From positions 51,656 through 115,655 of the forward strand of contig JAFUTY010000019.1 in assembly GCA_017484005.1 (NCBI GenBank): a DNA stretch of 64,000 bases, read 5' to 3'. Position 1 is the stretch's first letter, and every line of letters starts with the position of its first letter. Below the pieces are notes generated by a model. The model did no database searches. It saw only the letters and a list, made by a program, of their open reading frames with translations, and had not been told where the DNA came from. The position numbers and the translations under genes were made by a program. This DNA is from Selenomonadaceae bacterium. Its GTDB lineage: Bacteria > Bacillota > Negativicutes > Selenomonadales > Selenomonadaceae. This document shows positions 36,884 through 45,744 of the stretch, in pieces.

Positions 36884-38149
36884 CTACATCCTTCGAACGA
36901 AGAAATTTTGTGCTGGCAAATTGAAATTCGGCGTTGAAAATAATCCATCGAAGTTTGTGAAATCTTCATCCTCTTTGAATCCTTCCGAGACGAGTCGATT
37001 TCGAATTTCATCATAACGCTTTGGATCGACTGATATGAAATAGATCCGTTTATCGTTTGAATCCGGCGCGTTTGAAGATTTCATTCGATCGAGGAGTAAA
37101 TCTAGAGAATTTGGAGCATTGGAATTGATTCCGAACTCGTTTCCGCGAATTCCAAACATTTCGGGAACTTTTTTAGCATCGTCAGGATTCATAAAAAAAG
37201 TTCTCGGACGATTTATTGATAGATTAGCGATTCTTTTAGCTCGATTGATTTTCTCTTCGCATTGACGTTTATAATCCCCGATTGGATTGCTCAACATAGA
37301 TTCAAGATTGCGGAAAATTGAAGGGGTGCAGAATGGCGATTTCACAAAATATCCAAACCAGAGTCGATTGTAGATATCATGCATATTCAATTGCAAAGTA
37401 TCTGAAACATAATGATAAATCTCCCGCTCGATTTTTGGATTCGATTGATTCCGCGTGAGCTTGATCATGTGATTGAAACTTGAAGGAATATGTTCGGTTT
37501 TGTTTAAAAATACAACGTTGAGCGCGTCTTGATCGAGCCATGGATAATCTGGATGTTCATGAAGAATTTTGAGACAACGCGTCAAAAGATCGTCCGGATT
37601 TTTTTCTGCACGAATTTTGTCCAAATCGAATAGAATCACTCCGGCATTGAAATAATCATTTTGCGGAATCACTCCAATTTTGCATAGATGAAACCAGCTC
37701 GAATCCATGCCAGAATCTTTTTCAGCGTGCGCAGCTATCGATTTATCTCCGAGTTCAATCGTCCAAAGATCATTGATGTCACGATTCACAAGCACATCTG
37801 CATCGAGATAAATTGCGCGATTGGCATCTTTAGGCAAAAAATTTGGAATCAACAATCGAAAAAATGTTCCGATGCTTGCGTAATATCTTCCGATTTTGGG
37901 AATGTATTTAACAATCTCATCGATTCGAGATTTAGCGATTTCATCCATATTATACAGAGCTACATCTTGCCCATAAACTCTCACTGTATCGATGAAATGC
38001 TGTCGATTTTGTTCCGTCAGAGTTTTATCGTGGAAGATGTGAATCGTTGTCGGCTGATCGGTGTTTTCAAAAATCGAAACCATCGAAGTCCCGACTAATT
38101 TTGCATAGCCTCCAGATCCATCATGCAGAGAGTAACAAACGTGAATCAA
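36884..38149 (-). CDS. GT8-family glycosyltransferase, solitary full-length copy upstream of carB
   Basis: 421 residues from the TTG at 38149 (GGAGG eight bases upstream; longer readings would cross the promoter -10). AIYLDADVLVNRDINDLW (DAD), DYFNAGVILFDLDKIR, loop AEKNPDDLLTRC without a tract, and LDQDALNVVFLNK. The tail domain is present but more diverged (RPRTFFMNPDDAKKVPEMFG, FKEDEDFTNF). It is farther from the array members than they are from one another, so it may be an older copy. First gene of the operon that continues into carB. Confidence 0.88.
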   Translation of the reverse strand: MIHVCYSLHDGSGGYAKLVGTSMVSIFENTDQPTTIHIFHDKTLTEQNRQHFIDTVRVYGQDVALYNMDEIAKSRIDEIVKYIPKIGRYYASIGTFFRLLIPNFLPKDANRAIYLDADVLVNRDINDLWTIELGDKSIAAHAEKDSGMDSSWFHLCKIGVIPQNDYFNAGVILFDLDKIRAEKNPDDLLTRCLKILHEHPDYPWLDQDALNVVFLNKTEHIPSSFNHMIKLTRNQSNPKIEREIYHYVSDTLQLNMHDIYNRLWFGYFVKSPFCTPSIFRNLESMLSNPIGDYKRQCEEKINRAKRIANLSINRPRTFFMNPDDAKKVPEMFGIRGNEFGINSNAPNSLDLLLDRMKSSNAPDSNDKRIYFISVDPKRYDEIRNRLVSEGFKEDEDFTNFDGLFSTPNFNLPAQNFFVRRM

Positions 38150-38182
38150 ATTTAAGCCTCCTATCAATTTCACATCGCGCGA

Positions 38183-38211
38183 TATTGTACAAGCAAATTT
38201 TTTAAGAGGCA
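38183..38211 (-). promoter_or_regulatory. Promoter of the GT8-carB-pyrK-pyrD operon
   Basis: Minus strand TTGCCT (38206-38211), 17-base spacer, TACAAT (38183-38188). Places the transcript start about 27 bases before the TTG at 38149. No PyrR-type attenuator leader is visible in the short 5' region. Confidence 0.6.
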
Positions 38212-38232
38212 ACAAAAAGGGGATTGAAATCG

Positions 38233-39078
38233 ATGAATGGATTTTTCAACATTTTCAAACCGCGGGGAAAAACTTCGCACGATGTAGTTGGAATCGCTCG
38301 AAGAATTCTCCATGAAAAGAAGATCGGTCATTCTGGAACGCTCGATCCAGATACTGATGGAGTTTTGCCGATTGCAGTTGGAAAATCAACGCGATTGATC
38401 GATTTTCTGCCATCGAATAAATCGTATCGATTCGAAATGATTTTTGGATTTGAAACGGATACCGGCGATTCGACTGGCAAAATTCTTCGTGAATGTGAAG
38501 GTTTTGAATTGCCGTCGCGAGAATCTATAATTGAAACTCTCAATAAATTTATCGGTGAGATTGATCAAGTTCCGCCGAAATTTTCAGCGATCAAAATCAA
38601 TGGGCGGAAGGCTTATGAAATGGCGCGGAAGGATATCGATTTTGAAATTCCCTCGCGTCGAGTAAAAATCGATCGTCTTGATTTATTGCGAATCGATCAA
38701 AAATCGATCGAGTGCGAGATTGATTGTTGGAAAGGAACTTACATTCGATCACTTTGCATTGATCTCGGTCGAGAATTTGGAATTCCTGCGACGATGAATC
38801 GATTGACTCGAATTCGATCTGGAAATTTTTCGATCGAGGATTCAATTCATCTCGAGGATTTGAGTTCAGAAAAAATTATTGCGCCGGAAAAATGTTTGGA
38901 GCATATTCCGCGAATCGATTTGACGGAAGATCGAGGTCGAGCATTTCTCAACGGACTTTCGACGCGTCTCAATCACAATTATAATGTAGGAAAATATCGA
39001 GTTTTTTGCGATGGATCATTTCTCGGCATTGGAATTATCAAGGATTCTGAGATTTTTCCGTATGTAGTTTTAAAATGA
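38233..39078 (+). CDS. truB: tRNA pseudouridine-55 synthase
   Basis: Isomerises U55 of tRNA. I start it at the ATG at 38233, nine bases after AAGGGGA; a TTG at 38224 is possible. N-terminal MNGFFNIFKPRGKTSHDVVG is typical, and the catalytic Asp38 lies in GHSGTLDPDTDGVLPIAVG. YRFEMIFGFETDTGDSTG and QVPPKFSAIKINGRKAYEMA follow in order, with a short C-terminal extension. 281 residues. Followed after 15 bases by the secreted-protein gene and then ribF, keeping the widespread truB-ribF neighbourhood. Confidence 0.96.
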   Translation: MNGFFNIFKPRGKTSHDVVGIARRILHEKKIGHSGTLDPDTDGVLPIAVGKSTRLIDFLPSNKSYRFEMIFGFETDTGDSTGKILRECEGFELPSRESIIETLNKFIGEIDQVPPKFSAIKINGRKAYEMARKDIDFEIPSRRVKIDRLDLLRIDQKSIECEIDCWKGTYIRSLCIDLGREFGIPATMNRLTRIRSGNFSIEDSIHLEDLSSEKIIAPEKCLEHIPRIDLTEDRGRAFLNGLSTRLNHNYNVGKYRVFCDGSFLGIGIIKDSEIFPYVVLK

Positions 39079-39093
39079 ATTGGAGTGTTGAAT

Positions 39094-39750
39094 TTGAAAA
39101 AGATCTTGGGAATTTTATCAGCGTTCATGATTTTAAATTCAAATGTGAATGCCATGGAATTTTCTGAACCGATTGAAATTGGAAAGATCGCGGCATCGAA
39201 TCAATCGGGCGGAGGATTTTGGATTGACGCTCTGGATAACTCGGGAACATTTTGGAATTCCGGCGAGAATTTCGATAAAGGAATTGCGCGATTCGATGAT
39301 TCACTTTTCTGCCACTACAATTATTCCGAGGGATTGGATGTGAGATTTGGATCTGAAAATCTTTCGAATACAGTGATCGTTCCAATTGAAAGTTATACAG
39401 TTGGTGCGACGAATTTTATTTCTAAAATTCCGAATGATGAACAAATTCCGATCTATGTGATCTATGCATTGCGCAATAATTCTCACGTCACGATTATTGG
39501 AAAGCTCAACGGACAATGGATCAAATTCATTGACAGCAAAGATATCAGTCAAAAATTTTTCGGCGATGATTCCGATGAATATAATTTGATGAATGGAATC
39601 ATGTATCAAAATGTTTTTGTTCGCGGCGATTCGATTGTCATGATTTATGGCAGATTTCCAACATTTTACAGTGATCAAATCGAAGGCGAATTCAGATTCA
39701 AATGGGATGAATCGGCGCAATGGTTTAGTGTTGAGCAGGTGATATATTGA
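39094..39750 (+). CDS. Secreted protein of unknown function inserted between truB and ribF
   Basis: 218 residues from the TTG at 39094 (GGAG eight bases upstream). Signal peptide MKKILGILSAFMILNSNVNA. The mature protein has no domain I recognise but is clearly paralogous to the convergent gene at 40746-41375. They share MEFSEPIEIGKIA / MKFSQPVKLGNAS after the signal peptide, FIDSKDISQKFFGD / YFDSRDLKSKYFGE in the middle, and the nearly identical end GEFRFKWDESAQWFSVEQVIY. The stop codon abuts the ribF start (TGAATG), so it is cotranscribed. Confidence 0.78.
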   Translation: MKKILGILSAFMILNSNVNAMEFSEPIEIGKIAASNQSGGGFWIDALDNSGTFWNSGENFDKGIARFDDSLFCHYNYSEGLDVRFGSENLSNTVIVPIESYTVGATNFISKIPNDEQIPIYVIYALRNNSHVTIIGKLNGQWIKFIDSKDISQKFFGDDSDEYNLMNGIMYQNVFVRGDSIVMIYGRFPTFYSDQIEGEFRFKWDESAQWFSVEQVIY

Positions 39751-40698
39751 ATGAAAATTTATGATTCAATTCAAAATCTCACGGGAGAATTTCCGAGAAT
39801 CGCAATAGCTCTCGGAATGTTTGATGGAGTTCACATCGGTCATCAAAGTATCTTGAATCGAACGGTCGAGCTCGCCAATAAAATCGAAGGAACTCCAGCA
39901 GTTTTCACATTTCAAAATCATCCACTTTCGCTCGTCTCAATCGAAAGAGAAAACAATCGAGGCATGCCAAAGTTGATTGGCGATCGAAAATTGCGAGCTG
40001 AAATTCTCGAGAGTCTCGGAATCAAATTGTTAATCGAGATTCCATTCACTGAAGAATTTTCTCGAAACACTCCGCTCGAATTCATCGATCTCCTCTGTAA
40101 AAATTTCGAACCGCGATTTGTTGTCACTGGACCAAATTATACATTTGGACATCGAGGCGAAGGAGATGGAGATCTTCTCAAAAAGCTCGGGCGAGGATTT
40201 GGATTCATCGCGGAAATTTGTCCAGCGATTGTTCGAGACGGAAAGAAAATCAGTTCAACGCGAATTCGTCGATTGATCTCCGATGGAAATCTCAAACGTG
40301 CGAATGAATTTCTCGGCAGATCGTTTTCATATCGCGGCAAAGTGATTCATGGATTTGAGCGCGGGAGGACGATTGGATTTCCAACTGCAAATCTGGAAAT
40401 TGATCCGGCGCGGGTCATGTTGCCGACTGGAGCATATGCAGTTGAAGTTGAATTCGAAAATCAAAATTTCATTGGAATTGCAAACGTCGGAAATAATCCA
40501 ACATTCGAGGAGCAAATTTCATCGCGAATTGAAGTTTTCATCGATAATTTCAGCGGCGATTTATATGGAAGGGAAATCGAGATTCGATTCATTGAAACAC
40601 TTCGAAGCGAGCAGAAATTTTCAAGCGTCGAGGATTTGATTTCTCAATTGAAAATGGATCTTGAGCATGCGAGGGAAATTCTTCCGAACAAAAAATGA
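39751..40698 (+). CDS. ribF: Bifunctional riboflavin kinase / FAD synthetase
   Basis: Converts riboflavin to FMN and FAD. 315 residues. N-terminal FAD synthetase nucleotidyltransferase domain with IALGMFDGVHIGHQSILNR (residues ~19-37), FTFQNHPLSL and FVVTGPNYTFGHRGEGD. The ISSTRIRRLI motif is near residue 170. The C-terminal riboflavin kinase domain has GFERGRTIGFPTANLEI near 205 and LYGREIEIRFIETLR. Ends at a strong terminator. Confidence 0.96.
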   Translation: MKIYDSIQNLTGEFPRIAIALGMFDGVHIGHQSILNRTVELANKIEGTPAVFTFQNHPLSLVSIERENNRGMPKLIGDRKLRAEILESLGIKLLIEIPFTEEFSRNTPLEFIDLLCKNFEPRFVVTGPNYTFGHRGEGDGDLLKKLGRGFGFIAEICPAIVRDGKKISSTRIRRLISDGNLKRANEFLGRSFSYRGKVIHGFERGRTIGFPTANLEIDPARVMLPTGAYAVEVEFENQNFIGIANVGNNPTFEEQISSRIEVFIDNFSGDLYGREIEIRFIETLRSEQKFSSVEDLISQLKMDLEHAREILPNKK

Positions 40699-40729
40699 GG
40701 ACGATCGATTTTGATCGCCCTCGTTTTTT
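40697..40729 (+). terminator. Intrinsic terminator after ribF
   Basis: Ten-base arms (40697-40706 with 40713-40722, one mismatch) followed by six T (40724-40729). Starts at the ribF stop codon. The A-run upstream may also let it serve the convergent gene. Confidence 0.82.
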
Positions 40730-40745
40730 ATTTCCGAGAAAAATT

Positions 40746-41375
40746 TCAATAGACTATCTGTTCAATGCTGAACCATTGAGCGGCATCATCCCACTTGAAT
40801 CGAAACTCTCCGCCATTTCCAGAATATCGTTTATATTCGAGTACGACAGTATCCCCCTCACAATACCATTTTGAAAATCCTGGAACATCTGCACGTCTCG
40901 TCGACTCACCAAAATATTTTGATTTCAAGTCGCGACTATCAAAATATTTCACAAAACTACCATCACTGAGTCGCCCGAGTAAAATATATTTCTCACCACG
41001 AATATCGAATTCCCACTCATGAACCATGTATAAAGTCAGATTCTCATCAGTTTTTATCTGAGTGAATTCACAACCATATGCTGAAAGAAATAAAAATGTA
41101 TTTTCGAGATTTTTAGATCCATAGGCATAGGATCTTCCCATTCCATAATGATTTTTTTCAACGGCTGGAGATTGGAAAAAATATATTGAATCTTCACCAG
41201 ATCCAAATTTTGAAACGCCATCTCTAACTTGAGTTCCGCCTTCGATTTTGTACACGTCGAAACTAGCATCGACAGAGCTTGCATTTCCCAACTTCACCGG
41301 CTGAGAAAATTTCATCGCAAAACAGCTCGATGATATCAACATCAATGCAAAAAAGATTCCGAAAAACTTTCTCAC
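40746..41375 (-). CDS. Secreted protein of unknown function, paralogue of 39094-39750
   Basis: 209 residues, GTG start with GGGGAGG seven bases upstream. Signal peptide MRKFFGIFFALMLISSSCFA, cleavage after CFA; the Cys at position -3 from the cleavage site is not in a lipobox arrangement. The mature region starts MKFSQPVKLGN. It keeps the family blocks YFDSRDLKSKYFGES and the C-terminal GEFRFKWDDAAQWFSIEQIV. Monocistronic, convergent with ribF, with its own promoter. Function unknown; two diverged copies within 2 kb suggest a lineage-specific family. Confidence 0.8.
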   Translation of the reverse strand: MRKFFGIFFALMLISSSCFAMKFSQPVKLGNASSVDASFDVYKIEGGTQVRDGVSKFGSGEDSIYFFQSPAVEKNHYGMGRSYAYGSKNLENTFLFLSAYGCEFTQIKTDENLTLYMVHEWEFDIRGEKYILLGRLSDGSFVKYFDSRDLKSKYFGESTRRADVPGFSKWYCEGDTVVLEYKRYSGNGGEFRFKWDDAAQWFSIEQIVY

Positions 41376-41413
41376 ATAAATTCCTCCCCGTCATGAATTC
41401 ATCTTTGCAAGCG

Positions 41414-41442
41414 ATCATAGACGATCGGAATCGCTATTTCAA
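41414..41442 (-). promoter_or_regulatory. Promoter for the 40746-41375 gene
   Basis: Minus strand TTGAAA (41437-41442), 17-base spacer, TATGAT (41414-41419); good consensus and spacing. Leader of about 30 bases. Confidence 0.65.
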
Positions 41443-41545
41443 TTGGGGATGATCGATCCGTTTTTAAAATTCGAGAAAAATTTTTTCAACTATGCTATTA
41501 TCACTCCGCTCGTTTCAACATCGAACATCGAAAGAAGGAATAAGA

Positions 41546-44185
41546 TTGAAACAAATGACTGGCGCACAGCTGCGCGAGGCATATCTGAAATTTTTCGAAT
41601 CGAAGGGACATCTGCGGCTGACCTCGGCGTCGCTGATTCCAGAAAACGATCCAACGCTGTTAATGATTGGCGCAGGAATGGCACCATTCAAAGCGTTTTT
41701 CACTGGAAAGATGAAACCTCCTCGCACCAGAATCACGACCTGCCAGCGATGCGTTCGAACTGGTGACATTGAAAACGTCGGAAGAACTGCAAGACATCAG
41801 ACTTACTTCGAGATGCTCGGCAATTTTTCATTCGGCGATTATTTCAAATCTGACGCGATTCCATGGGCATGGGAATTTTTGACTGAAGTCTGTGAGCTTC
41901 CGAAAGATAAATTATGGGTATCGATTTATCCAAAGGATGACGAGGCTGAAGCGATTTGGAAATCTCAGCCTGGATTCGATTCAACTCACATCGTTCGAAT
42001 GGATGACAATTTCTGGGAAATCGGTCCAGGTCCATGTGGTCCAGATTCCGAGATTTACATCGATCTCGGCGAGGAGCGTGGATGTGGAAAACCGACTTGC
42101 GGAGTTGGATGCGACTGCGATCGATTTTTGGAAATTTGGAATTTGGTTTTCACTCAATTCGATCGAACTGAATCCGGCGAATATAATCCTCTCGCTCATA
42201 AAAACATCGATACAGGATGCGGACTCGAGCGGCTTGCATCAGTGTTGCAGAATGTGAAATCGAATTTCGAAACTGATTTGCTTTATCCAATCATTGAATA
42301 TGCGTCGAAAAATTCCGGCGTGGAATTTGGAAAAGATGAATCGAAGGATATCTCGCTGAAAGTCATTGCAGATCATGCGCGGTCGATGACAATCATGATA
42401 ATGGATGGGATTTTGCCGTCGAATGATGGGCGCGGCTACGTTTTGAGAAGAATTTTGCGTCGAGCGATTCGTCATGGGCGCATGCTCGGAATTCAGCAAA
42501 AATTTCTCGAGGGCGCAGTCGATGCAGTCTGCCGAATTTATTCCGGAGTTCCAGATTTCGAAGCACTCGAGCAAAAGCGTGAGTATATCAAAAAAGTAAT
42601 TGGGCTCGAGGAAGAAAGATTCGCTACGACTCTGGCTCAAGGAACTGAAATTTTGAATCAGCACATCGATGAAATCAAATCGTCGAATCAAAAAGTTCTC
42701 GATGGTGAAATCGGTTTCAAACTCTATGATACATTTGGATTTCCATGGGAATTGACTGATGAGATTCTTCATGAAAATGGATTGGAGCTCGATAAAGCGG
42801 GATTCGATAAAGCGATGAATTCGCAGCGAGATCGCGCTCGGAAAGCTAGATCTGCAAATGCTCGAGTCGATGTTCCTGATCTTCGTGATAGAAATTTAGG
42901 CGAGGTTGTATCGAATCCTCAAGCGACAACTGCTAAAGTTTTGGCGATTTGGATGGATGGAAAGCTTGTCGATGAAATTGATGATGGAAAAGATGCAGGA
43001 ATCATAATCGATCAAACACCGTTTTATGCTGAAGGCGGCGGTCAAGTTGGTGACGAGGGATCATTCACGTCTGAATTTGGACGCGTCTCGATTTCCAATG
43101 CTAAAAAATTGCCAGATGGAACGATTTATCACGTTGCACATATTGACGAGGGAATTTTGAAAGTCGGCGATATTGTCGAAATCAAAATCGATCGCGATAA
43201 AAAAATGTCGAGTGCGCGAAATCATACTGCGACTCATTTATTGCAAGCGGCATTAAGAAAAGTTGTCGGCGATCAAGTTCATCAAGCTGGATCTCTCGTG
43301 ACGCCTGAACGATTGAGATTCGATTTTTCAAATTTCGAACCAGTTTCGACGCAGCAGCTTGCAGACGTCGAGGAGCTCGTTAATAATGAAATTCTCAAAG
43401 GCGAGGACGTCGAAATCGAGCACATGAATATTAATGAAGCGAAAAAACTCGGTGCGATGGCTTTATTCGGTGAGAAATATGGCGAGCGAGTTCGAGTTGT
43501 CACAGTTCCAGGATTTTCATGCGAGCTTTGCGGTGGATCTCATGTTTCGAACGTCGGACAAATCGGCAGATTCAAAATCGTTTCGGAAACTGGAATCGCG
43601 GCGGGAGTTCGTCGAATCGAAGCGATAACTGGTCGAGCAGCTCTCGAGGATGCAAATCATCAGCGCGAAATTTTGGAAAAAGTTTCGACGCAATTAAAAT
43701 CTCGAGTCGAGGATCTTCCAGCTCAAATCGATAAAATTTTGACGGAAGATCGAGAGATGAAACGTCAGCTCAAGGAAGTTGAAGCGATTCGAGAGAAAGC
43801 TGATGCTCAAAAACTTTTGATGGCGGCTCAAGAATTCGAAACTTCATCGGGAGAAAAGATTCAATTCGTCGCAGGCAAAGCGAATGTAAAATCGATCGAT
43901 GAACTTCGATCTTTCGCGGATCTTGTCTGTGGAAATTTGACGAATGGAGTCGTTTTGTTATCAGCAATTTTCGAAGATGGAAAAGTTGCACTCGTTTCAA
44001 AAGCTGACAAAAATGCAGTCGCGAAGAAAATTCATGCAGGCAAAATCGTTCAAGCCGCGGCAAAATCAATCGGCGGCAATGGCGGTGGACGTCCAGACAT
44101 GGCTCAAGCCGGCGGAAAAGATCCAGAAAAACTTCCTCAAGCTTTCGAGGCGGCAGTTCAAACTCTTCGCGAACAAATTTCATAA
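41546..44185 (+). CDS. alaS: Alanyl-tRNA synthetase
   Basis: Charges tRNA-Ala. I prefer the TTG at 41546 (MKQMTGAQLREAYLKFFESK), six bases after AAGGA; the ATG three codons in (41555) is also possible. Class II catalytic core: KGHLRLTSASLIPENDPTLL and RTARHQTYFEMLGNFSFGDY. Editing domain: HTATHLLQAALRKVVGDQVH and the Zn-binding CELCGGSHV near residue 665. C-terminal C-Ala domain ends GNGGGRPDMAQAGGKDPEKL. About 879 residues, normal. I saw no T-box leader in the ~170 bases upstream. Confidence 0.97.
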   Translation: MKQMTGAQLREAYLKFFESKGHLRLTSASLIPENDPTLLMIGAGMAPFKAFFTGKMKPPRTRITTCQRCVRTGDIENVGRTARHQTYFEMLGNFSFGDYFKSDAIPWAWEFLTEVCELPKDKLWVSIYPKDDEAEAIWKSQPGFDSTHIVRMDDNFWEIGPGPCGPDSEIYIDLGEERGCGKPTCGVGCDCDRFLEIWNLVFTQFDRTESGEYNPLAHKNIDTGCGLERLASVLQNVKSNFETDLLYPIIEYASKNSGVEFGKDESKDISLKVIADHARSMTIMIMDGILPSNDGRGYVLRRILRRAIRHGRMLGIQQKFLEGAVDAVCRIYSGVPDFEALEQKREYIKKVIGLEEERFATTLAQGTEILNQHIDEIKSSNQKVLDGEIGFKLYDTFGFPWELTDEILHENGLELDKAGFDKAMNSQRDRARKARSANARVDVPDLRDRNLGEVVSNPQATTAKVLAIWMDGKLVDEIDDGKDAGIIIDQTPFYAEGGGQVGDEGSFTSEFGRVSISNAKKLPDGTIYHVAHIDEGILKVGDIVEIKIDRDKKMSSARNHTATHLLQAALRKVVGDQVHQAGSLVTPERLRFDFSNFEPVSTQQLADVEELVNNEILKGEDVEIEHMNINEAKKLGAMALFGEKYGERVRVVTVPGFSCELCGGSHVSNVGQIGRFKIVSETGIAAGVRRIEAITGRAALEDANHQREILEKVSTQLKSRVEDLPAQIDKILTEDREMKRQLKEVEAIREKADAQKLLMAAQEFETSSGEKIQFVAGKANVKSIDELRSFADLVCGNLTNGVVLLSAIFEDGKVALVSKADKNAVAKKIHAGKIVQAAAKSIGGNGGGRPDMAQAGGKDPEKLPQAFEAAVQTLREQIS

Positions 44186-44215
44186 TTGCCTTGAATCAAA
44201 GGAGGGGATCAAACT

Positions 44216-45634
44216 TTGGAAGTTGATCTCACTAGAGAGGCAAAAAAATTTTTTACAATTGGATTAATCGGAATGGCAGTCGCAACAATCATCGTCGCGG
44301 GAGGAGCATATTCTCTTCACAGCAGCAACGTTGCGATGCAAATTTATGGAGCGGAAGTCGCGGGATCTATGGTTGGAGTTCGAGCGATGTCCTCGGGCAA
44401 AATCGAAACTCTTCCAATCGAATCCGGCGCGAAAGTTGAATCTGGAAACGTCATCGCTACAATTTCAGTTCAAGTCAGTCCTGAAGAAATTCAACAGCTC
44501 GAGGAAACAGTTCGGCTCGCTGAACAAAATTTGACTCAAGTTCAATCTGGACATTCAGTGAGAGTTCCAGTCACTCGAACGGTGTCGAGATATTATGGAG
44601 GATCTAGCGCGAGTGAATATGAAATTGCAGATGCGGAAGCAGCTTTAGCATCTGCATCGGAAAAGCTCGAGCGATTCAGAGGATTGGCGGAAATTGGAGC
44701 AATTCCGAGAAATCAGTTGAGCAGTGCGGAATATGAATACAATGTTGCGCTCGATAATCTCAATTCGCTCCGGAATCAATACGTTCCGCCCTCAACTCAA
44801 TACGATACCGAGACTTCATACGAACTTCGATGGGAAGAATATCCTCCCGATGTGATTGAAAGCGCGGAGATTTCATTGCGACAGGCTCAAGCGGCTCTGG
44901 CATCTGCAAAACAGGAATCTCAAGCGACGGAGATTCTCGCGCCAATCGATGGAAATTTTTATCCAGTCGATATTCAAGTCGGCTCGAATGTGAGAGCTGG
45001 ACAAGTTATCGCGCGAATTGGAGACACATCGGATCTTTGGATTGAAGCGAAAGTTTCGGAAGATCAACTCAAAAAAATTCAGCTCGGACAATTGGTTTCA
45101 TATGAACTCAATGGAAAAAATCTCGAAGGAACGATCATCGAAATCTTGACTGAAGAGGATGAAGATGAATTCGACGAGGATTTCGAGGAGGATGATGAAA
45201 CATTCGACGAGCGATTTGTCGAAACTCAATCGCCATGGATTCCTCCCGATGAAAACTATGGAAAATGGATTCCGCCGGATCAAGAAGAAAAAAATTCAGC
45301 GAAATCCTCTGAACAAATTTTGCAGAATCCAAATCCTCAGCCAGAATCTAAGCCGGAGATTCAATCGGAAGGACAGCCGCAATTTCCTCAATCGCCATGG
45401 CAGCCTCCCGATGAAAATTATGGAAAATGGCAGCCTCCAACCGATTCGAAGTCCGATTCAAAAACCGATTCGAAAATCGAGAATCAAGCCACCGATTCGC
45501 CTCTAATCGATGACGAGGAGGAGGACGATGAAGAATGGACAGATTCGCCGAGAATTCGAGTTTCAATTCCGCAGAATTTGGATTTCGATTGTCGTCCAGG
45601 CATGAAATCGGTTATCACAATTCAAATGAGTTAA
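44216..45634 (+). CDS. HlyD/EmrA-type periplasmic adaptor with an acidic repeat insertion
   Basis: 472 residues, TTG start eight bases after GGAGGGG. A single N-terminal membrane anchor (TIGLIGMAVATIIVAGGAY) is followed by a lipoyl-type half (SGKIETLPIESGAKVESGNV) and a coiled-coil hairpin (about 80-240). The second lipoyl half (APIDGNFYPVDIQVGSNVRAG) and the start of the beta-barrel domain come next. At about residue 310 the barrel is interrupted by ~140 residues of Glu/Asp/Pro/Ser-rich sequence with two copies of SPW[IQ]PPDENYGKW[IQ]PP. The last strand (RIRVSIPQNLDFDCRPGMKS) then resumes. Likely an envelope-spanning adaptor for the ABC-2 permease and TolC encoded downstream; the insert is unusual and its role unknown. 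Confidence 0.85.
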   Translation: MEVDLTREAKKFFTIGLIGMAVATIIVAGGAYSLHSSNVAMQIYGAEVAGSMVGVRAMSSGKIETLPIESGAKVESGNVIATISVQVSPEEIQQLEETVRLAEQNLTQVQSGHSVRVPVTRTVSRYYGGSSASEYEIADAEAALASASEKLERFRGLAEIGAIPRNQLSSAEYEYNVALDNLNSLRNQYVPPSTQYDTETSYELRWEEYPPDVIESAEISLRQAQAALASAKQESQATEILAPIDGNFYPVDIQVGSNVRAGQVIARIGDTSDLWIEAKVSEDQLKKIQLGQLVSYELNGKNLEGTIIEILTEEDEDEFDEDFEEDDETFDERFVETQSPWIPPDENYGKWIPPDQEEKNSAKSSEQILQNPNPQPESKPEIQSEGQPQFPQSPWQPPDENYGKWQPPTDSKSDSKTDSKIENQATDSPLIDDEEEDDEEWTDSPRIRVSIPQNLDFDCRPGMKSVITIQMS

Positions 45635-45639
45635 AAAAA

Positions 45640-45674
45640 ATCCCTTCCGAAAAAATCGGGAGGGATCTTTTTTT
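45640..45674 (+). terminator. Intrinsic terminator between the two adaptor genes
   Basis: Ten-pair stem (45640-45649 with 45656-45665, one G-U) followed by seven T. Separates alaS plus the first adaptor from the second adaptor; probably partial. Confidence 0.75.
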
Positions 45675-45744
45675 ATTTTCGGAAGAAGGAAATCGATTCG
45701 CAAAATCAAAAATCCATTCCGAACAAATTTTAGGAGGTTTGTGA

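Noticed and set aside
41376..41545. T-box leader for alaS
   Set aside because: The region is only ~170 bases, holds the promoter of the divergent gene and has no T-box core motif or terminator/antiterminator pair before alaS.
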